Below, piece by piece: positions 11,619-17,651 of a stretch of DNA of 64,000 nt. The stretch spans positions 3,538,001 through 3,602,000 of the forward strand of contig NZ_AP023368.1 in the NCBI RefSeq assembly GCF_014218355.1, in the 5' to 3' direction. Position 1 is the first letter of the stretch. Every line of letters begins with the position of its first letter. The notes beneath the pieces were generated by a model, which was not told the origin of the DNA, ran no database searches, and saw only the letters and a program-made list of their open reading frames with translations. This DNA comes from Anaerocolumna chitinilytica. GTDB taxonomy: Bacteria > Bacillota > Clostridia > Lachnospirales > Lachnospiraceae. A program made the position numbers and the translations under genes.

Positions 11619-11642
11619 TTACTTAAACCACCTTTCCTTCTC

Positions 11643-12674
11643 TTAGGTTTTCTTCTTAAATATATCATCCAATTGCCCCATTAGGGTATGCAATATATTT
11701 ACAACTCTTTCATAATCCATACGTTTTGGTCCAATAATACCAATCTTTCCATAAACGCCTTCTTCTATCTCATAGGTAGCGGTTACAACAGAACAATCTT
11801 TCATTGCCTGAACAGGTGTCTCGCTTCCGATATATACCTGAATGTCACCGGATTCAGAAGTATCTACGTTATGGTTAATAATTTCAGACAATTGTTCCTT
11901 TTCTTCCAGGGTATCAATTAGCTCCATAACCTTATCTACATTGTTTAGTTCCGGATATTTAAGGATATTGGTAGCACCGCTGGTATAGATTTCTACTTCT
12001 TCTTCCTCACTGATGGCTTCTGCCACCGCATCCAAGATATTACTTACAAGTCTGTTATAATTGCCTGCCTGTTCTTTCATCTTCTGTATAAGGGACATGG
12101 TAATCTCAGCCAAATCAAGGCCCTGAAGGAAAGTATTAAAAACAATATTAAGCTTTAATATAATCTCTTTGTCAAGGCAATCTGTCACTTCAATAATCTT
12201 ATTCTTAACAACATTACCCTCAATCAGTATTACAGCTAAGATATGAGTATCATCCACTTCGGTCAGCTGGATAAACTTCACTTTTTTACTTCGGTACTTT
12301 GGTTTCGTAACCAAAGTAGTATAGTTGGTATTATCTGCCAAAAGTCTTGCTACCTGCTTCAGTAAATGGTCCAGCTTATCTGCTTTCTCTAATATGAGTT
12401 CCTTCATATCTTCCACTTCATGAGTTTTCTCTTCCAGCAAAGTATCTACATATAATCGGTAACCTTTATCGGAAGGAATACGTCCGGCAGAGGTATGGGG
12501 CTGAATAATATAGCCTAACTCCTCTAAATCTGCCATCTCGTTTCGTATGGTGGCTGAACTGAGATTCAAATCGGTGTACTTGGATATTGTTCTTGAACCC
12601 ACCGGCTCACCAGTCTCCAGATAATTGCGGATAATAGCTTGTAATATCTTCAATTTTCTTTCGTCCAGTTCCAT
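11643..12674 (-). CDS. hrcA: Heat-inducible transcription repressor HrcA
   Basis: 343 residues. The N-terminal winged helix is LDERKLKILQAIIRNYLETGEPVGS with SSATIRNEMADLEELGY (about 40-56), followed by the HrcA GAF-like dimerisation domain. It binds CIRCE and represses its own operon. I used ATG 12674 with AGGAGGG upstream. The longer frame from GTG 12710 starts inside the CIRCE element and is unlikely. First gene of hrcA-grpE-dnaK-dnaJ. Confidence 0.96.
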   Translation of the reverse strand: MELDERKLKILQAIIRNYLETGEPVGSRTISKYTDLNLSSATIRNEMADLEELGYIIQPHTSAGRIPSDKGYRLYVDTLLEEKTHEVEDMKELILEKADKLDHLLKQVARLLADNTNYTTLVTKPKYRSKKVKFIQLTEVDDTHILAVILIEGNVVKNKIIEVTDCLDKEIILKLNIVFNTFLQGLDLAEITMSLIQKMKEQAGNYNRLVSNILDAVAEAISEEEEVEIYTSGATNILKYPELNNVDKVMELIDTLEEKEQLSEIINHNVDTSESGDIQVYIGSETPVQAMKDCSVVTATYEIEEGVYGKIGIIGPKRMDYERVVNILHTLMGQLDDIFKKKT

Positions 12675-12699
12675 TGAATCCCTCCTGCCTTTTTGATTG

Positions 12700-12726
12700 T
12701 TAGCACTCACTCGAATAGAGTGCTAA
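12700..12726 (-). promoter_or_regulatory. CIRCE operator of the hrcA-grpE-dnaK-dnaJ operon
   Basis: Perfect inverted repeat TTAGCACTC-N9-GAGTGCTAA, the HrcA-binding consensus, 26 bases upstream of the hrcA start. Confidence 0.97.
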
Positions 12727-12739
12727 TATCTTTATACAT

Positions 12740-12778
12740 AAAATAGCACTTAACATTTATTTTGTCAAGTGCTATTTT
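12740..12778 (-). promoter_or_regulatory. SigA promoter of the hrcA operon inside a second 12-bp inverted repeat
   Basis: Reading the minus strand: TTGACA (12768-12763), a 17-base spacer and TATTTT (12745-12740). A perfect 12-bp inverted repeat (AAAATAGCACTT / AAGTGCTATTTT, arms 12740-12751 and 12767-12778) spans the -35 to -10 region and differs from CIRCE. Confidence 0.65.
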
Positions 12779-13013
12779 CGAATTTTATAAAGGATTTTAT
12801 TCGCTTTTTTAATGTATATTTTTAGGACTTTGCTTAGGTCTCAAATAAAATAATCTATTGTTTCATACACTCTTTTCGTATCTGCCAAAATCCAATTAAT
12901 TATTCTATCCTATAAGTTCATTTGAACTATATATCTGATGTGTAATGACTGTGTCTTCTTATGACAATGTACTGAATAACTCAGGTTTAACATCTTGATT
13001 TTTCCTTGCCAGT

Positions 13014-13139
13014 TTATTTATTCTTCCTTATATATATCTTTAATGCACATATAGACAATACAATCAAATAAATTAGCAATACTGCTATAGCAACTGCTAT
13101 CACTGTTTCCATTACAGACAAAATTAACGTTACTACCAT
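13014..13139 (-). CDS. 41-residue single-pass membrane peptide with island-type promoter
   Basis: Not similar to any family I recognise. It has a hydrophobic stretch from about residue 12 to 34 (TVIAVAIAVLLIYLIVLSIC) and a basic C-terminus (LKIYIRKNK). GAGGAGG lies 6 bases before the ATG, and a good promoter with an overlapping palindrome starts about 26 bases upstream. That promoter is nearly identical to the one driving the two regulator genes of the neighbouring island, so it is probably co-regulated with it. It could be an immunity or accessory peptide, or a toxin-like membrane peptide; neither is shown. Confidence 0.7.
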   Translation of the reverse strand: MVVTLILSVMETVIAVAIAVLLIYLIVLSICALKIYIRKNK

Positions 13140-13161
13140 TAGAGCCTCCTCATAGTATACT

Positions 13162-13200
13162 TACTATTGCAATAGTATCGCTATTTTTTTACATTGTCAA
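13162..13200 (-). promoter_or_regulatory. Promoter/operator A (copy of the regulator-operon promoter)
   Basis: Minus strand: TTGACA (13200-13195), 17-base spacer, TACTAT (13177-13172). A perfect 16-bp palindrome, TACTATTGCAATAGTA (13162-13177), overlaps the -10. About 44 bases match the promoter at 19701-19744 with four differences. It drives the 41-residue membrane peptide. Confidence 0.8.
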
Positions 13201-13263
13201 GTTTTACTAATGTTTGTACATGACTATATCCCCTTTTCATTTACATCTTTGTATTAGGAAAAT

Positions 13264-13299
13264 GGCTTCAAAACCACCCTGTAGGCAGGTTCTGAAGCC
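13264..13299 (-). terminator. Terminator-like hairpin after the exporter gene
   Basis: Stem GGCTTCAGAACC / GGTTTTGAAGCC (one mismatch), 31 bases past the ABC gene stop, followed by ATTTTCC in the minus-strand sense. Confidence 0.6.
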
Positions 13300-13330
13300 T
13301 TGTGAGTACTTTATCACTGGAATCAGCTTT

Positions 13331-14962
13331 CTAACCAATCTGAATTATTTCATCTGCAATATCAGCAATACTTTGATCATGGGTAATAAGCAGAATGATT
13401 TTACCTGATTTTATCTCCAGCAGACATTCCTTTAAAATTGTCACACTTTCTTTATCAAAAGCTGCTGTTGGCTCATCTAAGATAAGAATCGGTGTATCTT
13501 TAACAAGTGCTCTTATAAACGATATTTTAGCTTTTTCTCCGCCGGACAATGTAATATAATCAGCTGCTATATCACTTTCAAAGCCATCCGGCATACTTAT
13601 TATCTTATCATACAAATTAAATCGTTTACACCAATAAATAACTTTTTCTCTTAATTTTTCCTGATTATTTAACCCATATGTCAAATTCTCATAGATACTT
13701 CCTCTAACCATTGTAACCGCTTGATCGGAATAAGCCATATTGCATTCTCTAAGATAATACATATCCATTTCCTTAATATTATAAGAATTAATAAATATAT
13801 TTCCCTGATAACTGTTATACAGATTGGCTATAATATTAAGAAAAGTTGACTTTCCACTTCCATTGCTTCCATATATACAATAAATATTTCCTTTAGTCAT
13901 TGTGCAGGATAGATTTTGTATCAGTTTTTTCTGATGTTCAAACTTGAAATCTAGATTTTGTACACTGATAAACTCAATTCCATCTGTCCTGATAGAACCA
14001 TTATGTTCCGTTGTAACCTCATTCATTTGTTCCATTCGTTTAACAGATACTAAGGTCTGCTGATATGACTTACTATATTCAATAAAATAATGAACTGCAG
14101 TAAGCACCAGATTAAAATATGTACTTAATATAGTAAAATTTCCTATTGTCATTTCTTTATTTATTACCTTAATCCCACCAAAAAAGATTATAATAATATT
14201 TGCTAATACCAGTACACCTGCTGCCAGATTGGAAAATAAGTAATTCAAACGAAAATTGTTCATTACGGTATTAAATACATCTTTAAATCTTTTTATAAGG
14301 TTCTCATCAAATATACTGAATAAGGAATTTAATTTTATATACTTAATCAATTTAAATTGTTCCGTCATAACTGAAAAATACTGATTTCTTTTTTCTATCA
14401 AAGTAAAGTTAGATTGATATAAAGGCTGGCGAAAGGCCTTATAGATAATAATATAGGCTATCATGATTACAATAAATAAGATAGTAATAACAGGACTGAT
14501 TTGAAATATCATAATAAATCCAAAGAATATTGTCAGGATATTGGTTATGAAACTAACACAATTTCTTACAAAAAAATTAATGATACAATTACTATCTTCA
14601 TTAATCCTTGTACTTAAATAAACGGAATCTGCATTTTCAAAAAAAGAAAGAGGTGCTTTCTTTATATTTTTATAAACGTGATAACTTAAATCAAAAGCAA
14701 TTTTACCGTTAAGTTTTGTAATCGATAAGTCAACAAAGTATTGAACCACCAAATTAATTATATTCATAACAGCTACAATAGCCACATATTGATAAACTCT
14801 GCTTTTATGACTGTCAGAAACTAATACATCTATTAATCTTCCGGAAACAAAAGGCATCAGAATTGAAATTCCCCATACAGTAATACTTGTACTAATAAAT
14901 AAGGTAAATAAGGATGCATATTTTTTCAAATAGCATCCTATAAGTTTTATTATTCTATCCAA
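13331..14962 (-). CDS. Peptide-type ABC exporter (membrane domain fused to ATPase)
   Basis: 543 residues from the chosen TTG 14962. Six-helix membrane domain (about 1-310), then an ATPase with Walker A GSNGSGKST, signature LSGGEKAK and Walker B ILILDEPTAA. The N-terminus starts directly at the first transmembrane region, so there is no C39 double-glycine peptidase domain. TTG 14962 overlaps the stop of the upstream MDFLV peptide by 8 bases; homologous exporters begin about here (LDRIIKLIGCYLKKY), whereas the frame from 15046 adds 28 unlikely residues. Last gene of the maturase operon; probable exporter of the modified peptides. Confidence 0.88.
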   Translation of the reverse strand: MDRIIKLIGCYLKKYASLFTLFISTSITVWGISILMPFVSGRLIDVLVSDSHKSRVYQYVAIVAVMNIINLVVQYFVDLSITKLNGKIAFDLSYHVYKNIKKAPLSFFENADSVYLSTRINEDSNCIINFFVRNCVSFITNILTIFFGFIMIFQISPVITILFIVIMIAYIIIYKAFRQPLYQSNFTLIEKRNQYFSVMTEQFKLIKYIKLNSLFSIFDENLIKRFKDVFNTVMNNFRLNYLFSNLAAGVLVLANIIIIFFGGIKVINKEMTIGNFTILSTYFNLVLTAVHYFIEYSKSYQQTLVSVKRMEQMNEVTTEHNGSIRTDGIEFISVQNLDFKFEHQKKLIQNLSCTMTKGNIYCIYGSNGSGKSTFLNIIANLYNSYQGNIFINSYNIKEMDMYYLRECNMAYSDQAVTMVRGSIYENLTYGLNNQEKLREKVIYWCKRFNLYDKIISMPDGFESDIAADYITLSGGEKAKISFIRALVKDTPILILDEPTAAFDKESVTILKECLLEIKSGKIILLITHDQSIADIADEIIQIG

Positions 14963-15131
14963 TTTGAATTGCGCAGCCCCCGTCAGGATCCTTTTGAGTG
15001 CAGCTATCATGTACATCAACAACGCATACACCCGGGTTAGGAACATTAATCCAGCAGCTTAGAACCTTGGGATCTAAATTTTTCTTAGCCATCATCCTAT
15101 TCCAGTTATTAAAAAGTACCAAAAAGTCCAT
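14955..15131 (-). CDS. Fifth, divergent precursor-like peptide with MDFLV leader
   Basis: 58 residues, starting MDFLV exactly like the four precursors upstream. Its body is different: Trp residues at 10 and 27, a KK at 16-17, and cysteines at 26, 36, 44 and 53, ending DPDGGCAIQIG. AAGGATGGGGT, which contains the maturase stop region, serves as ribosome-binding site; only 3 bases separate the maturase stop from this ATG, and its own stop overlaps the exporter start. Translational coupling on both sides argues that it is expressed. It may be a fifth substrate or a diverged accessory peptide. Confidence 0.75.
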   Translation of the reverse strand: MDFLVLFNNWNRMMAKKNLDPKVLSCWINVPNPGVCVVDVHDSCTQKDPDGGCAIQIG

Positions 15132-15134
15132 TAA

Positions 15135-16433
15135 TTACCCCATCCTTTCTTCAATTATACTATGCGCACATGCTTGTAGATATTCTTCCAGAACATACTT
15201 TGTATGATTACAATTTTCCACTCCAAGGAGTCTTCTGTTCGGACATCCTCCCATACAAACAGGAAGTAGTTTACATTCAGTACAACGTTCATCCTTGGTA
15301 GGGTCATATAGCAAGTAATCCGAATATAGTTTAAAGTTGTCAACAACACCTTCCATAGGAAGCTTTCCAATTAATTTTTCCTGGATTCCTATATCATTCC
15401 AGCATTTATACAAGTTTCCATCAGCACCTACTACAAAGGAATTTACAGCATCAGCACCACAGTAGTTTGTAAATCTCCTAGGATACAGCTTCTTGATATC
15501 CAGTTTATTTTCTTTCATAAAATCATAATATGCCTGTGAAAATCCTTCCGGTGTCAAGCATTTGCAGGTAACATACCCATCATTCAGTGCTTCCACATGC
15601 CCCAGATAAACATTCACTTTCTCAGCCAAATCATTATCTTTTAATACTTGAAACACTTCACTGATTCTATCCTGATTATCAATATCTGTGTTAATTCGTA
15701 TTGATACGGACGGAAGAACATCTATGTTTTCTTTTAAATTATTCAGAATTTTCTGAAATGTACCCTGCCCTCCCGCTAATGGCCTTCGCTTGTTATGTAT
15801 ATCTTCTGGCCCATCTAATGTTATCTGCATCCCCTGGATATTAAGCTTATCTTTTAAGTCCAAAGCAATCTCACGGGTTAACAAGTATCCGTTGGTAACC
15901 ATATACGCAAAATAGGTAATTTGATTTTCATCACAGATCTTTTGAATACGTTCTGATAAATCCCGTATCACATTAATCATTAATAAAGGTTCACCGCCAT
16001 ACCAGGTAACTGCTAAAACTTTTAATCCATTTGCCTGATCTGTAATCAGCTGAATAATATTATCCTGTACATCTTGATTCATTTTTGTATTTTCGATGCT
16101 GTTTTTTTCATAACAATAAGTACATCGAAAATTACAGTCAGCCGTTACTGCAATCGTTAACCCAAGTACTGAACGGTTAAACCGGTTCTGGAAAAGCTGA
16201 AGTTCTAATAACTTTAACTCATCCATTTCATCCTCAATGATATAACCTCCCATTTTCAAATCATCGATAAACTTTTCATCCTCTATGGTTATATTATTGC
16301 TGGCAAAATTATAATATTGTGTATAATGTTCTTGATCCATTAAAGCCAATGAATTAGTTAATGCATTATACGCCAATTTCTTCTCTTCCTGATCCGGAAA
16401 ATCATAAAAGAAATTGTATTTTGATTGCTTCAT
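15135..16433 (-). CDS. Radical SAM/SPASM peptide maturase
   Basis: 432 residues. The N-terminal region (1-90) is helical and could hold the precursor-recognition function. The radical SAM motif is C100-NFR-C104-TY-C107, followed by WYGGEPL (about 144-150). The SPASM domain has C325 in NYCGADAV, C344 in YKCWND, then C384xxC387, C393, C397 (VCMGGCP), C408 and C422, enough for auxiliary Fe-S clusters. SPASM enzymes next to Cys-rich peptides usually form Cys thioether crosslinks (sactipeptide/ranthipeptide type); the exact bond here is inference. Start ATG 16433 has GGGAG upstream, 22 bases after precursor 1. Confidence 0.9.
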   Translation of the reverse strand: MKQSKYNFFYDFPDQEEKKLAYNALTNSLALMDQEHYTQYYNFASNNITIEDEKFIDDLKMGGYIIEDEMDELKLLELQLFQNRFNRSVLGLTIAVTADCNFRCTYCYEKNSIENTKMNQDVQDNIIQLITDQANGLKVLAVTWYGGEPLLMINVIRDLSERIQKICDENQITYFAYMVTNGYLLTREIALDLKDKLNIQGMQITLDGPEDIHNKRRPLAGGQGTFQKILNNLKENIDVLPSVSIRINTDIDNQDRISEVFQVLKDNDLAEKVNVYLGHVEALNDGYVTCKCLTPEGFSQAYYDFMKENKLDIKKLYPRRFTNYCGADAVNSFVVGADGNLYKCWNDIGIQEKLIGKLPMEGVVDNFKLYSDYLLYDPTKDERCTECKLLPVCMGGCPNRRLLGVENCNHTKYVLEEYLQACAHSIIEERMG

Positions 16434-16455
16434 TTATAGTAATCTCCCATCATTG

Positions 16456-16611
16456 TTATGCATTTGCAACACATGCATTAATTGGACAAAACAGATTAAT
16501 GCCACATGCAACAACACCGCATATGCCATTTATTAAACAGGCATCCACTCCACATATTACCATCGGCTCAACTTTGGAATGGTTCTCATCACTTTTTACT
16601 AAATAATCCAT
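16456..16611 (-). CDS. Cys-rich precursor peptide 1 (six Cys, three-fold repeat)
   Basis: 51 residues. The leader is MDYLVKSDENHSKVEPM. The core has six cysteines at 20, 25, 31, 36, 42 and 47, spacing C-x4-C-x5-C-x4-C-x5-C-x4-C. Three units CGVDAC, CGVVAC and CPINAC recur every 11 residues, and each is C-[GP]-[VI]-x-A-C. GAAAGGGG precedes the ATG by 6 bases. It is the precursor nearest to the maturase and differs in core pattern from precursors 2-4. I expect the cysteines to be crosslinked by the maturase. Confidence 0.87.
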   Translation of the reverse strand: MDYLVKSDENHSKVEPMVICGVDACLINGICGVVACGINLFCPINACVANA

Positions 16612-16684
16612 ACGAATCCCCTTTCAATATATAATTGATATGTTTATGCTAAATTGATACTTATAGATCTTATAAATATTTTAT

Positions 16685-16731
16685 ATATAATTAGTTAATC
16701 CACTTAGATACTATGGATTAACTAATTATAT
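16685..16731 (-). terminator. 18-bp perfect hairpin between precursor genes 2 and 1
   Basis: Arms 16685-16702 and 16714-16731 are perfectly complementary with an 11-base loop. The stem is AT-rich and no clear U-tract follows, so it may be a partial terminator or an RNA-processing/stability element. Confidence 0.7.
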
Positions 16732-16739
16732 TAATAATT

Positions 16740-16871
16740 TTATAGTTTAATCATACAACCGGTGGTTAATGATCCGCAGTTAACTCCGCAACTTAATGGC
16801 GGGCAGCTTATGTTGGTGCTGCATCCTGAAGCTAATATAGATGCATTGTTATTCTTTACCAGAAAATCCAT
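16740..16871 (-). CDS. Cys-rich precursor peptide 2
   Basis: 43 residues. Leader MDFLVKNNNASILASG; cysteines at 17, 23, 28, 32 and 39, spacing C-x5-C-x4-C-x3-C-x6-C, ending TTGCMIKL. The same spacing and a very similar C-terminal half (CP-x-LSCGVNC...GCMIKL) recur in precursor 4, so they are true paralogues. A purine-rich AGAGGAGG lies upstream of the ATG. Substrate of the adjacent SPASM maturase by context. Confidence 0.87.
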   Translation of the reverse strand: MDFLVKNNNASILASGCSTNISCPPLSCGVNCGSLTTGCMIKL

Positions 16872-16912
16872 ATGTTATCCTCCTCTCTTTTGATTGGATA
16901 AGTATAAAATTA

Positions 16913-17026
16913 TTAAAACTTAATAATACATCCGGTTGTTAATATACTACAGTTGGCACCGCATACATTAACAATACACATAGCTGATACGGTATTTTCT
17001 TTGTTCTTTAACACTAAATAATCCAT
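16913..17026 (-). CDS. Cys-rich precursor peptide 3 (shortest)
   Basis: 37 residues. Leader MDYLVLKNKENTVSA; cysteines at 17, 22, 26 and 33, spacing C-x4-C-x3-C-x6-C, ending SILTTGCIIKF. It is equivalent to precursors 2 and 4 minus the first core cysteine. The C-terminal TTGC[MI]IK[LF] is shared with precursor 2. AGGAGAA lies upstream of the ATG. Tandem duplication and trimming of one ancestral gene is the simplest origin. Confidence 0.86.
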   Translation of the reverse strand: MDYLVLKNKENTVSAMCIVNVCGANCSILTTGCIIKF

Positions 17027-17049
17027 TATTTTCTCCTATTTTGTTAAAT

Positions 17050-17190
17050 TTAACTTAATTTAATCATACATCCGGTAGATAATGTAGGACAATTAACGCC
17101 ACAGCTTAATTTGGGACATGCAAAATCATAAGGACAGGAACTTGATGCAGTAGTTACAAATGATTGATTGCTTTTTACTAAAAAATCCAT
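17050..17190 (-). CDS. Cys-rich precursor peptide 4 (first in operon)
   Basis: 46 residues. Leader MDFLVKSNQSFVTTASSS; cysteines at 19, 25, 30, 34 and 41, spacing C-x5-C-x4-C-x3-C-x6-C, ending STGCMIKLS. AAAGGAGTG gives a strong ribosome-binding site, as expected for the first and most abundant precursor. It is the first gene of the operon that runs through precursors 3, 2 and 1, the maturase, the fifth peptide and the exporter. Confidence 0.87.
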   Translation of the reverse strand: MDFLVKSNQSFVTTASSSCPYDFACPKLSCGVNCPTLSTGCMIKLS

Positions 17191-17348
17191 CAGTATCACT
17201 CCTTTCTAATAAGTTTTATATGAAGGCCCAATAATAATTTGGCACCATCATAAATTATTTAAAATTCATCTTTAATAATATTCATCTTTTAGTATCATTA
17301 CTAACATATATATACTTTGCTGATTACATATTACCTCACCAAAATAAA

Positions 17349-17405
17349 AAAGACCATGTCGAGTTTGGAAAATATTATCATTTTTCAAACCTTGGCATGG
17401 TCTTT
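17349..17405 (-). terminator. Rho-independent terminator for the regulator transcript
   Basis: A long imperfect stem (AAAGACCATG... / ...CATGGTCTTT), followed on the minus strand by TTTTTTATTTT. It is oriented to stop transcripts arriving from the two regulator genes, after they have crossed the pheromone gene in antisense. Confidence 0.7.
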
Positions 17406-17446
17406 ATAATTCTTATTCTATTATACAATATTCTCCATATACGACA

Positions 17447-17475
17447 TGGTCATTAGAAAATAAACTTAGTATACT
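17447..17475 (+). promoter_or_regulatory. Probable promoter of the pheromone peptide gene
   Basis: TGGTCA (17447-17452), 17-base spacer, TATACT (17470-17475). The -35 overlaps one copy of the repeated CGACATGGTC 10-mer. Confidence 0.55.
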
Positions 17476-17501
17476 TAATTCTATGAAAGGAGGGTTAAAA
17501 A

Positions 17502-17642
17502 ATGAGTCCCATAAAAAATGCTTTAACAATCATATTAATTATAGTAACTCTAAATCTTGTAATTTTTAATGCTCCACTAAATCCGGCAGCAACTACAGAC
17601 AATGGCTTTCATATATTAAATGACATGCCTGAAAAAGATTAA
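17502..17642 (+). CDS. 46-residue secreted-type peptide, candidate signal for the RRNPP regulators
   Basis: A short charged start (MSPIK), a hydrophobic segment (about 6-23, ALTIILIIVTLNLVIF), a possible cleavage region (NAPLNPAATT) and a hydrophilic C-terminus ending DMPEKD. GAAAGGAGGG precedes the ATG. This layout matches pre-pro-peptides of RRNPP systems such as PapR or Phr, in which a short C-terminal fragment is exported, processed and re-imported. It converges on the regulator operon, with 9 bases between the two stop codons. Function is inferred from size, layout and neighbours. Confidence 0.78.
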   Translation: MSPIKNALTIILIIVTLNLVIFNAPLNPAATTDNGFHILNDMPEKD

Positions 17643-17651
17643 ATAAGCAAA

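Larger units (their letters stand above)
17191..17501. promoter_or_regulatory. Divergent intergenic control region: precursor operon versus pheromone gene
   Basis: 311 bases without a gene. It holds the start region of the precursor operon (minus; no TTGACA-like -35 was found, so activator dependence is plausible), the pheromone promoter (plus, 17447-17475) and a hairpin (17349-17405). The 10-mer CGACATGGTC occurs at 17442-17451, inverted at 17352-17361, and in shortened form (GCATGGTC) at 17395-17402. A direct repeat ATTCATCTTT occurs at 17264-17273 and 17280-17289. Confidence 0.55.

Noticed and set aside
12675..12710. HrcA starting at GTG 12710
   Set aside because: That start lies inside the CIRCE operator; ATG 12674 has AGGAGGG and gives the family N-terminus.
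14963..15046. Exporter start at 15046 (571-residue form)
   Set aside because: The extra 28 residues are not membrane-domain-like, lack a good ribosome-binding site and overlap the MDFLV peptide; TTG 14962 fits homologous exporters.
15155..15370. 71-codon frame inside the maturase gene, same strand
   Set aside because: Alternative frame overlapping the conserved SPASM cysteines; no ribosome-binding site.
17349..17405. Riboswitch or small-RNA reading of the hairpin
   Set aside because: A stem followed by a T-tract on the minus strand is simpler as a terminator.
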